Source: Entrophospora sp. SA101 (taxonomy: Eukaryota > Glomeromycota > Glomeromycetes > Entrophosporales > Entrophosporaceae). Taken from it: 27,524 nucleotides of DNA. Below are positions 1-9,024 of the stretch, one piece after another (positions within the stretch are counted from its first letter, which is position 1; every line of letters starts with the position of its first letter). The stretch spans positions 31,767 through 59,290 of the forward strand of contig CAUDNR010004127.1 in NCBI GenBank assembly GCA_958430865.1, read 5' to 3'. Below the pieces are notes generated by a model that searched no databases, was not told the origin of the DNA, and worked only from the letters and a program-made list of their open reading frames with translations. Position numbers and translations under genes: made by a program.

Positions 1-830
1 CATTTCCATTTCTGGTATACTAAAGGATATACAAGACCAATAAAAAGTTGTGGGACTAGGTGTCCTGCACTATAGAATAATCAATTATTGTTTGTGAATG
101 AACAAGGATTGCTTTTTTGAAATTATCTGATAAAGTTCCTTTATCATGTGATGAACAAATGACCAAATTCTTTATTTGATTTTGTTTGTTAATTAGTTGT
201 CAGACTTATGATAATCAAATCCATCATCACAATTAATATCAATTTTTAATGATTGAATATTTTCACAAATATTTGCTAATTACCAATAAGTTCATAATTA
301 CCAGTAAGTTTACAATCTAATATGTTAAGTTTCTGAAAGATATTATTGAATTTGAATTCATGATGATTATTTAACTGATGAAGATCTATGTCAAAAGTAA
401 CCAACTCTCTGATATTTGTTGAATGATCTAAGGTAAATTTTACTAATCTTTCATAAATTATTTAACTCTGAGGTTCTAATTAGGCCTTTAAACAAATAAC
501 CTTGAAGAAAATAAAGTCAGGTGCAAAATCTAGCATAATTACATGATGGTGGTTTATCCAACAATTTAAAATCTAATTTAATGCTATTCCTTGTTAAGAA
601 ATCCTTATCCTCTTCTAATAAACAATTAATTATTATTTTGGTGCTGTTGTTAGAACAAAATGTATTTTTCCATAAGGTTGAATATTAGTATTATGTCATT
701 GTTTATTGATGAGGATGCAAGAATTTAATACTTTATAATCATCATCATAGTATTTAAATATTTAATTGAGAGCTCAGGTGGTAATGCTCCAAGAAAATCT
801 GAAGTTGAAACATCTTTTCATTTATTATGA
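1..830 (-). pseudogene. Relic of an F-box/LRR-type gene, running off the left edge
   Basis: No long open frame exists, but the minus strand gives protein-like pieces in shifting frames. About 690-540 reads 'TKIIINCLLEEDKDFL' then 'LDFKLLDKPPSCNYARF'. About 450-300 reads 'LVKFTLDHSTNIRELVTF' and 'FQKLNILDCKLTGNYEL'. About 280-200 reads 'LANICENIQSLKIDIN', and about 160-100 'LVICSSHDKGTLSDNF'. The order (N-terminal 'LVN..W....LW.NPF'-like block, then Leu/Ile/Asn-rich repeats with 'LANIC..IQSL') is that of the large F-box/LRR families of Glomeromycotina, recalled and not searched. Several frameshifts and stops separate the pieces, including a TGA where family members carry Trp. Known F-box proteins are substrate adaptors of SCF ubiquitin ligases; this copy cannot encode a full protein. 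Its 3' end lies outside the window. Confidence 0.5.
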
Positions 831-1412
831 CAATAAACACAAGTAATCTAAAAAACAATTAAACAATTAATTGATAATTAATTGGTATTCATATATGTTG
901 TTAATTTTAATTATATTCATTCATACCTCATCACTGCTATGCTTTGAAGCTTTCCATCCTTGATTTAGATAAAATATATTGGATAATTTTTCAATGGTTA
1001 CATATGAAGTTACATGTCTTATATGGGTAAAGCTTTTAATTTTTTAAGACGTTATATGCTAAAATGGATAAATGAGAAGCTGCATGCTTAAAAGATAAAA
1101 AAATTTCTAAAATTTACTATAATCAAGAGATGATGGATATCACAATCACATTAGATTAGTAGTAGTACAATGGCGGCGGCATTAAGTAAATTTGATCACT
1201 TTGTATCACAAAATTATTTGTTCATTTTGTCTGGTCTGTCATATACATATAATAATATTATTTATAAAAAATTGAAATCCTACAATTACTTGATTTTCCT
1301 GCTTTTATTTTGTAGGGAAGCTTGTAATAAACAAATAACAAAAATATTATTTAAAGATATTTCAATAAACAAAACGTCGTCCCCAAAGCATAAAAAACGC
1401 AAAATTGAACCA
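831..1412 (+). other. Gap before the RBR ligase gene, with a possible 5' exon or leader
   Basis: Mostly A+T-rich with no independent gene. An ATG at 1170 in a locally GC-rich context (ATGGCGGCGGCA) opens a frame that runs unbroken into the RBR gene start at 1413. A T-rich tract ending in TTTTGTAG at 1308-1315 looks like a genuine 3' splice site, so part of this stretch may be an intron in the 5' leader. Just upstream of 1413 the same frame encodes a basic patch, 'SPKHKKRKIEP'. Confidence 0.4.
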
Positions 1413-3300
1413 ATGTCAGATCTTTCTGACGAGGAAATGTATGAGGATTCTCAAGAATCTGGTACGTATAATTATATGATGGTTGTTTAACATTATGTAT
1501 ATGTGTATGTGTGTTTATAAAATGAAATCAACAGAGAAGTTTCTTGTAAAAAAAAAGATAGATGTATAAATTAAATAATTTAATCTAACAAATCTTTTAA
1601 AATTACGGATTTTAAAGAGCTGGAAGGCGATGACGATATCGAGGATGAATATGTGGACGAGGATGAAGTAGATTTAAACTTTTCAGAAGTAGTACCGGAA
1701 AAAGAACGCAAAAAAAGTTATCAGGTTGAATTTAAGGTTCATTCTATTGAAAACATTGTTAAAAACCAGGAAGATGAAATTTCTCATGTATCCAATATTC
1801 TTGGTATTCAAAAACAACATGCTGCTACTTTACTTCGTCATTTTCGTTGGAATAAAGAAAGACTTATAGAACGTTATATGGAGGAAGAGAAAGCTGTGCT
1901 GAAATCAGCAGGAGTCATTACTGATATCAACAAGGCACCAAAATTCATGAGATCACGTAGTTTTACTTGTGATGTTTGTTGTAATGATGATGATCTAAAC
2001 ACTATAGCTCTATCATGCGATCACAGATTTTGTAAAGATTGTTATGAACATTATTTGACACAAAAAATCAAAGAAGAAGGTGAAAGTCGTAGAATATCAT
2101 GTATGGCAAATAAATGTAATGTAATTGTAGATGAAACGACTGTTGCAAAGTTGGTTAGTAAAGACGTATATGAAAGGTAAATTGTAATCATTAATTATCA
2201 TTGTTATCATTATTATTATTATTAAATTTGTAGTAATTAAAAAAAATTTAAATTTTTAATGATAGATATCGAACTTTACTAAATCGAACATATGTTGATG
2301 ATAGTGAAAGTTTACGTTGGTGCCCAGCACCAAGTTGTGAATATGCGGTTGAATGCCACGTTCCACAAACATCACTTACTAGCATTGTTCCTACAGTAGA
2401 ATGTGCATGTTGTAATCGTTTTTGTTTTGGTTGTGGCTTACCAGACCATCAACCATCTATTTGCATGCTTGTTAAAAAATGGATTAAAAAATGCGAGGAT
2501 GATTCAGAGACAGCAAATTGGATTTCTGCTCATACAAAAGAATGTGGAAAGTGTCAGTCAACAATTGAAAAGAATGGTGGTTGTAATCATATGACTTGTC
2601 GTAAATGCAAATATGAATTCTGTTGGGTTTGTATGGGTCCTTGGTCAGAGCATGGAACTAGTTGGTATAATTGTAATCGTTATGATGAAAAAAATAGTGT
2701 TGATGCAAGGGATTCACAAGCTAAATCTCGTTCATCTCTTGAGAGGTATCTTCATGTATGTATACATTTTAATATGAATATGAGTACGGATGTAAATATG
2801 AATTTATTTATAATTACTAATTATCTGTTTTTTTTTCGTTATATATATGTGCGTGATTGTAGTATTATAACCGTTTTGCTAATCATGAGCAATCTGCTAA
2901 ACTTGATCGTGAACTATATAACAAGACTGAAAAGAAAATGGAAGAAATGCAACAAACTTCTGATTTATCTTGGATTGAAGTACAATTTTTGAAGAAAGCT
3001 GTTGATATTCTTGTCCAATGTCGTATGACTCTTAAATGGACATATGCTTTTGCTTTTTATCTAATACGTAATAATGAAACAGAAATTTTTGAGGATAATC
3101 AACGCGATCTTGAAGTAGCAGTTGAACAGCTTTCAGAATTATTAGAGAAACCTATTGAACCTGATAAGATTGGTGAATTAAAACAACAAGTACTAAATAA
3201 AACAGTATATGTTGGAAGTCGAAGGGAGGTGTTGTTGGCGGATACCGCTCAGGGATTATTAGATAGTCGATGGGAATTTCAGGTAGACATTCAAAATTGA
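1413..3300 (+). CDS. Ariadne-type RBR E3 ubiquitin ligase
   Basis: Exons 1413-1461, 1618-2176, 2266-2755 and 2863-3300 join in phase to 511 aa. After an acidic N-terminus comes a UBA-like helical region (about residues 59-110), RING1 from C134, an IBR domain around 202-270 ('WCPAPSC' at about 221, then paired Cys), and RING2 from C296. 'GGCNHM' places the catalytic cysteine at C309, the acceptor of ubiquitin thioester in RBR ligases. The remaining 180 residues match the helical Ariadne domain ('MEEMQQ', 'SWIEVQFLKKAVD', 'YTFAFYL'-like), which in animal ARIH1 covers the active cysteine until neddylated cullin-RING ligases bind. The length is close to ARIH1/ARIH2. All introns are GT-AG (156, 89 and 107 bases). 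I chose M1413 because acidic 'MSDLSDEE' resembles family N-termini; an in-frame ATG at 1170 would add 81 residues. The family call is secure; the ARIH1 or ARIH2 subgroup is less so. Confidence 0.93.
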
Positions 3301-3819
3301 ATACTGTTGTATTGTAAAAAATATAGTTAGCACCAACATATGTGTGATGCTAGTTGTTGTAAAAAAAAATTGTCAAATTTTAAATCAAAGAACTTTATAT
3401 ATATATACACACACACATTAAAAGGCTGTTTTTATTTTTATTTTTTGTGGGCAAACATTTAAATAACAATTGATATTTATTACTTATGAAAGATTTTAAT
3501 CATCTTTAAAATTTAGAATTTGTAATTAATTAATAATGTGCATATTCCTTTCATAGATATAATGTTTCACTTTCCTCAATTCTGTTAAATTTTATGCATT
3601 TGTTCATATTTATAAAGAATAATACAGCTCAATCAATATATATAATAAATAGGCTTAAATTCTTTTTTTTATATTTCTCACTAAACACACATATATAACT
3701 TCCTTTATTTTTTTTAATACAAATCATTATTTTTTTTATCATTTTAATTATATATGAACTTTTTTTTTTATTTATATTAAATGATAGATTTGAATCATAA
3801 ACGATTGAAAATAATTTTT
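3301..3819. other. Convergent 3' region between RBR ligase and methyltransferase
   Basis: About 520 bases shared by the 3' ends of two converging genes. The sequence is extremely A+T-rich with long T runs, and contains a short TA/CA microsatellite around 3398-3417. No gene is supported here; an open frame on the minus strand at 3629-3823 is low-complexity Lys/Ile/Tyr sequence expected by chance. Confidence 0.6.
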
Positions 3820-4620
3820 TCAATTATCATTCCTGATTTTTTCAGAAAAATATTTTTTCTTTAATCGATAAATTTCCACATTAATTTTATTGTCATCATT
3901 ATTGCCATCATTATCGTAATTATAATTGCTATTATTTTTTATCTCCATTTGAATTAAAAATTTCTTTAGATTTTTTTCGGGAATTTTATTAACCTCGAAA
4001 AAACAATTATTCTCATCAATTTTTTTACATAATTCTAAAAATCTTTCTACCACAATTGGATCTCTTTTTTCTAAACCGCAAACGACCAGAGTTTTTGTAT
4101 TTGAAAAATGTTTCAAACAACTAATAAAGTGTGATAATAAGTCCAATTTATATATACAATCCGTTGATACTATGTAATCATAATATGGCAGTAATGATGA
4201 TGATTCGTAAAGTTTTGTCCAATCTAATACTTTTGCTTCTGCTTTAAATGGATTACTATCATCGTCATTATTAGAGTTTAATATTGTTAAATTTCTAGTA
4301 ACATTTAAAGATAAAACATTATTTACTACTTCTGATAAATCGGTCAAAGTTGTTGAAAATCCTAATGAACACATTACCAAACCTAATAAACCACATCCAC
4401 TGCCTAATTCTATGCAAGTTTTTTTTGTGGAGACAATAGAAGAATTATTATTTGAATATAGACGAAGAGAAGGACTTAGCGTTTGATACAAATACTTTGA
4501 AGTGATGATGCTTGAGTCCCAAATCGTTGTACCATGATTTAAAGAATCAGCGTGTTGTATTAAAGAAAGAGAAATGTTTAAATGAGGCAATTCAAACTCG
4601 AATAAATTGGATTTTTGCAT
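3820..4620 (-). CDS. METTL21/EFM6-like protein lysine methyltransferase
   Basis: Single-exon, 266-aa class I SAM-dependent methyltransferase. Residues 30-45 carry the family block 'GTTIWDSSIITSKYL'. Motif I (SAM-binding loop) is 'ELGSGCGLLGL' at 71-81. An acidic residue for the SAM ribose lies in 'LTDLSE' (D94), 'VLDW' is at 131-134, and 'DCIY' at 154-157 fits the D-x-x-Y active-site motif of the METTL21 group. Known members methylate lysines of translation factors or chaperones (yeast Efm6 on eEF1A, human METTL21D on VCP); which substrate this one uses cannot be told. The length is slightly above yeast Efm6 because of a low-complexity Asn/Asp-rich C-terminal stretch (about 230-247). No signal or membrane segment is visible, so it is probably cytosolic. 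It converges on the RBR ligase gene. Confidence 0.85.
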   Translation of the reverse strand: MQKSNLFEFELPHLNISLSLIQHADSLNHGTTIWDSSIITSKYLYQTLSPSLRLYSNNNSSIVSTKKTCIELGSGCGLLGLVMCSLGFSTTLTDLSEVVNNVLSLNVTRNLTILNSNNDDDSNPFKAEAKVLDWTKLYESSSLLPYYDYIVSTDCIYKLDLLSHFISCLKHFSNTKTLVVCGLEKRDPIVVERFLELCKKIDENNCFFEVNKIPEKNLKKFLIQMEIKNNSNYNYDNDGNNDDNKINVEIYRLKKKYFSEKIRNDN

Positions 4621-5536
4621 ATTTGCGATCTAGATTTTTATGCATGAACACGACGCCACATAACAACAATTTCGAAACGCCACAATTGTGTGATATCAAC
4701 AGATTCGCTCAAGTGACACTTTCTACCTCATGAATCAATTATAATCAGCTAAATGCAAATATCATTAACAACGGATGCCAAGATAGAGATTCACTTACAA
4801 CCTTTTCTAAAAAATCAATTGCCATTAGAACCATTATAATCATTATTATCTAATTGAGTTGTATTACGAATAAAGATTTTTTAAACGTATCGCATTTCGT
4901 TTAACCCTATTACTATACAGTCAAACTTCGTTTCAACGAATTATAATTAAATTCGCGTTACAACGGATTTGATTCGTTGAAACGAGTTTTGACTGTATTA
5001 ATATTAGTATGCATATATTTCAGGACCTAAAAAACATTTTTTAATAGAAGCACAAACATGGAATCTTGAATTGTACTCATTTGAAATTCTCTAGTTTGAC
5101 ATAAAATTATTGATGATGATGATTTAAATGTTCTAAAATTAAGTATGTTATACGTATTCAATTATTTTGGTGGCCTGCAAAAATCATGATAAAAAAATAA
5201 TATTAAAGTTCAAATTGGCTCAATCTTTCAATTAAAAATTGTAAAGTTTTTTATTTTCTGACTAAAAATCAAAAAAAAATGTATCAATATATTCTTTGAT
5301 GTTTATTCCATCTAATAAAATAAGGGATATAAATTTGAGCACAAAAGCATAGTGCTATTTTCTTGTAAAAGATCATAAAGTAAAATTTTTTAATAGTAAA
5401 ATCAGCACTAGATTTTTTTTTTTGTCAATCATTTGATATGCTAATTTTTTTTACTATGTATGACACACTCATTTATTCGCGGATCATCAATTAAATTGTC
5501 TGATTATCCGATAAAACAGAAAATCTTCTTTTAGTC
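4621..5536. other. Intergenic region upstream of methyltransferase
   Basis: Shared 5' side of two divergent genes. It carries the inverted-repeat element at 4916-4997 and otherwise A+T-rich sequence with several A or T runs. No coding signal was found. Confidence 0.5.
4916..4997. repeat. Short inverted-repeat element with TA ends (Tc1/mariner-type MITE-like)
   Basis: The arms 4918-4940 and 4973-4995 are inverted copies matching at 21 of 23 positions. The outer ends read TACAGTCAAAC and its complement GTTTTGACTGTA, so the element starts and stops with CAGT/ACTG flanked by TA. TA target duplication and CAGT-type ends are typical of Tc1/mariner non-autonomous elements. The centre is only about 32 bases and non-coding. 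Confidence 0.65.
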
Positions 5537-6580
5537 ATGCCACAAACCAGTAGTAGTGAAGATTCAGAACATCTACAAGACCCAGACTTTCTCAGCAATT
5601 CTGCATCAATGTTCAATCTTCGAGATGTTCGTGCATTGAAAGCAAGTTTCTGCTCTACGCATGCGAACTATGTTATTCCTAGGAGAACTGGTATGTTATA
5701 TCATTCCTTTTAGCAAACTCAATACTTACGACTTAAATTCATATAGTCAACGTTCCAGAAGAGTACATTCTCCCGAATATCGACCATGCTTTGCTCGGAA
5801 GGGAAGACCTAGATATTAACCAATTGAGTCAAAATAACCACATTAAAACATTCATCAACAAATTGCACAAAGTTGTCAAGAACGCGAGACTTGATATAGG
5901 AACAAGTGAGGCTTTAACTGATACATTGGTGGCTCATTTGATATTTCTTATTGTCGACTTTAATCAATGGCCCTTAGAGGTTAAGTGAGTATTGGTGGAA
6001 ATGTCTTTTGTTTATGATATACTTTAATAGTTCCTTAAAAATTGCATTACATCTAAACTTAGATTACATCCAACATTCAAATTTTCCGTTGGCCATGCAG
6101 TTTTGTCAGTAAAAGCCAAATTTGTAATTGATTATAAAAACTATTCTATATTGGTTGTTGATGTCCGTATTTTCTTGATTGTCTGATAAATACATATTTT
6201 TGTTAACCCAAGCGATCTTTTTAATAGGATAAACATCTAGCTAATGTTAGGCCAAGTAATAACTATGGGGACCACAAATATTTGCTGAAATGCTTGCTTG
6301 TGGGGAAGAAAATACACGTCAAGCTACTATGACTTATGATGTGATTATATTTGTAGTTCGTGTAATTTCCACTTATGTTACGTTTTATCGTTCTGTGATT
6401 CATAAAGGATATTGGGATGAACTTGGTATAGGTTGCCCACGACAGCAATCAATTACAATCTTTAGATGGCCAGGGAATAGTAGTGTTCCATTTGTTGGTT
6501 TTGATCTTGCAGAACCGCATGGAAGAAAAAATGTGTTAGAAGCATTATGCAAGATTCGTCAATTCATTTTAGAGTTATAA
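5537..6580 (+). pseudogene. PD-(D/E)XK nuclease-like protein gene with one frameshift
   Basis: Exons 5537-5690, 5747-5984, 6063-6162 and 6228-6580 are bounded by GT-AG signals with matching phases. The frame is broken once, near 6265-6275, where 'PSNNYG' must shift by one base to continue as 'PQIFAEMLACGEENTRQ'. Allowing for that single lost base, the product is about 281 aa. Residues around 150-166 read 'FVIDYKNYSILVVDDK', giving D154 and D164-D165-K166, followed by 'Q..AEMLA'. This spacing of Asp, (D/E)xK and a downstream Q/E helix is the signature of the PD-(D/E)XK nuclease fold. I recognise the general style from expanded families in Glomeromycotina but cannot name the family. With only one lesion it could be a functional gene with a sequence error, or a young pseudogene. 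Its partner or role is unknown. Confidence 0.5.
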
Positions 6581-7974
6581 TAGAACGGTATTGTTAGTTG
6601 AGATTATTATTAAACAATAATTTTTTAATAAGAACCTAATAAAGTTTTTACCTGAAAAGGTTTGCTTTATTGCATTATATGGTCATCGATGATCGAGAGT
6701 TTTCTTGGCAAATTCAGTCGTATGGTTTTTTTACGATGTAGCTTCATTGAAAATTTAAAATAAATCTGCACCTTATATAAAGTTATTATCAATCACGCAA
6801 TCCGAACTTGATTTATTGAGACAAGAGAATGCCAGATGGCTGTGAATTTTATTGCATTATATGGGCATTGATGATCAAGATTTTTTTCTGAAGTAAAATA
6901 TACAATAAAGCAAATTATCTCAATGTATAACTTTTTAGACGAAGTCATATATTGGTGTCTGCACTTTGACAGAGTAACTCCTTAAAATTAGTCTATATGG
7001 CCCAGATTTATTGATATATAAAAAATGTCGTCGAACAAGAAACAACGTACAAATAAAAAAAACCATCTTAGTTACATGATTAAAAAATTAATTTCCAGGG
7101 GGGGGGGTTAAATATATAATAATAAAAATTGCATTTCCAACATTATCGGGATTGTAATTTTCAAGAACTTTCTCCGGATGATCCTAGAGGTTTTATTATA
7201 TGGAAGCGGTAGTAATATTAAATTGATTCTTAATTTTATCTTTAACATCTTTGGCTTTGTCACCCCCACTTAATTTTTATCGTGTGAGTAGTAGTTGGAT
7301 TGTAACAGATTTTAAAGTTGATTTCAAACTCATTAGCCATTTTTTTTGCGTTACTAAATATAAAAACTTGTAGTTAGTAAAACATCATTCTCAAATGAAA
7401 AAAACAAAGGTGCATTATAGGCAATATTCACATACCTTGAAAATAAATTACAGGAGTTAAGAAGTAAGCTTGTTTTTCTGAAAAAACATACGAGCAATGT
7501 TATTGCTAACTACCTTATGAGCCAAATCATCTTTATTTATATTGTTCATTAGTTGTGCTTGAGAACCTGCCAGAAAAGAGAATAACATGATATCATAGAA
7601 AAATGTTCTTCACCTGCAAATAACAGAATCTTTGCCCCATAAAGTAATTCTAATGTGTCATATGCGCCAAACACTAAATATATTTTGTCAGTTTGGAGGA
7701 ATTAAACCTTTCATGTTAATAATAAGAGTGAGTGGTTGCATCTTTGGTTGGAATACGAAATAGAAGAAATGATTAATCCTATAGATTATGAACTTAATAT
7801 ACTTTTCGATGAGACAGAGATTTGAAGTTTTTACAATAAGTGTGGGAAAAATTCAAATGCAAAAATAATACCTCAATACCTGGACCGTACATAGGGGATT
7901 TTTGTGTCGCATGATTTTGACCGAGATAAAAATCGGTAATACGCAAAAGTGCAATAAATTTTTCGATGTAACGT
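6581..7974. other. Gene-poor stretch with small direct repeats and a coding-like relic
   Basis: No intact gene is present. A 30-base segment around 6666-6702 (TTTATTGCATTATATGG, then GATGATC) recurs imperfectly at 6847-6882. A run of ten Gs lies near 7099-7108. The minus strand between about 7790 and 7440 contains the coding-like relic listed separately. Confidence 0.5.
7440..7740 (-). pseudogene. Unidentified coding-like relic
   Basis: On the minus strand, pieces read 'LIPPN' (then TGA), 'QNIFSV', 'AYDTLELLYGAKILLFA', and after a possible 47-base GT-AG intron (about 7610-7564) 'GSQAQLMNNINKDDLAHKVV' followed directly by 'SNNIARMFFQKNKLTS'. Codon use and residue make-up look like real protein, and splicing joins 'LLFA' to 'GSQAQL' in frame. 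I do not recognise the family. One frameshift and one TGA interrupt it, so it is probably a fragment of a dead gene. Confidence 0.25.
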
Positions 7975-8230
7975 ATCCAATTTTTATAGTGATACATAAA
8001 AGTGTGATCCAATTTTTATAGTGATTCGTAAAAGTATGATCCAATCTTTTAATCTAGTGATACGCAAAAGTATAATCAATTTTTTGACATGGAAAAATGG
8101 TCCATCGTTATGGACGTCAATAATGATTACTAAAAGCGTATTTTTTTTCGTCAAAATTTTCGATCCAGTAATACGCAAAGGTATGATCCAATTTTTGACA
8201 TGGAGAGGTAATACCCAAAAGTACCAACTA
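7930..8230. repeat. Degenerate ~32-bp repeat array
   Basis: The phrase ATCCAATTTTTATAGTGAT followed by '(A/T)CG(C/T)AAAAGT' recurs with starts near 7975, 8007 and 8039 (spacing 32), with further partial copies around 7935, 8070 and 8160-8230 ('AATACGCAAA', 'GATCCAATTTTTGACATGG'). Overlapping open frames here are by-products of the repeat. Confidence 0.6.
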
Positions 8231-8349
8231 TGCGAGAAAGTGTTCCAGGACCGCAAAACATGGTACACTTTTGGTGATGCGCAAAGGTAGAATAATATAA
8301 GGAAGTAGTAAGAAAAATTTGTGCTTTTACGTATCACCAAGTGAAGGTA

Positions 8350-8540
8350 ACAATTCGGCACTATGTGCCTCACCCTCAATCGGTATTCAAATGCATCACG
8401 CAAAACCAGATCACGAACACTATTTCGGCACTTCGTGCCTCAAACCTGGCATTCGAACTCAAGGCACAAAGTCAAAATACAGATTGCCAATTCGGCACTA
8501 CGTGCCTCATCCCTCGCAATCGAAAAAGTTGGCAAATCGC
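8350..8540. repeat. Three spaced GGCAC-N3-GTGCC palindromes in a GC-richer patch
   Basis: The interrupted palindrome 'GGCAC-NNN-GTGCC' occurs at 8357-8369, 8427-8439 and 8494-8506, each preceded by TTC and followed by TCA. The spacing of 70 and 67 bases, with partly conserved sequence between them (AACCTGGCATTCGA-like), suggests a degenerate tandem repeat of about 68 bases in three copies. The patch is distinctly richer in G+C than its surroundings. Confidence 0.65.
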
Positions 8541-8630
8541 CTAAGAGATGTGGTGTTATTTATAGTGGTATAGGAGATGTGTATTTTTTACGAATTGATT
8601 TTTGGCAAAAGTGGGAGGAATGACAATGCA

Positions 8631-8913
8631 ATGATGACGAATTCATAAATCAATAATTACCCAAATGATGACAATTCGTGAATCAATCATCACCCAGATT
8701 CACAGATAAATCGTTACCCAAATGACGTCGAATTTGTAGATCAATCGTTACCCAAATGACGACGAATTCGCGGATAAATCGTCACCCAAATGATGACGAA
8801 TTTGTGGATTAATCGTCATCCAAACGATGACGAATTCGTGGGTCAAATTGTAACCCAAATGACGTCGAATTCGTTAATCAATCGTAACCCAAATGATGAC
8901 GAATTCGTGAATA
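8631..8913. repeat. 34-bp minisatellite, about eight copies
   Basis: The unit is ACCCAAATGACGACGAATTC followed by GTGGATCAATCGTT with variation. The ACCCAAAT start occurs near 8659, 8692, 8716, 8750, 8784, 8818, 8853 and 8887, giving spacings of 33, 24, 34, 34, 34, 35 and 34; the second copy is shortened. A partial copy precedes at 8631. Each unit contains the palindrome CGAATTCG or a variant. It lies about 110 bases upstream of the transposase-like relic at 9025. Confidence 0.9.
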
Positions 8914-9024
8914 TCAAGCCAACTAGATACCAAACGGGTACCCAAAAATAATTTGGTAACAGTCTAAACATAAGTAGGTAACAGTCTAACGTAAGTAGGT
9001 TGCAGTGTATATATACTTCAACCT

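Noticed and set aside
1170..1412. Splicing ATG 1170-1185 to 1316 to give an alternative first coding exon
   Set aside because: The joined frame meets a stop after about seven further codons; at best this is a short upstream reading frame or leader.
7794..8623. Cluster of overlapping open frames on both strands
   Set aside because: They lie in degenerate tandem repeats, overlap in several frames, and show no family motif or consistent composition.
8631..8913. CRISPR-like appearance of the 34-bp repeats
   Set aside because: The copies are directly adjacent without unique spacers, and the surrounding genes are spliced eukaryotic genes; it is a minisatellite.
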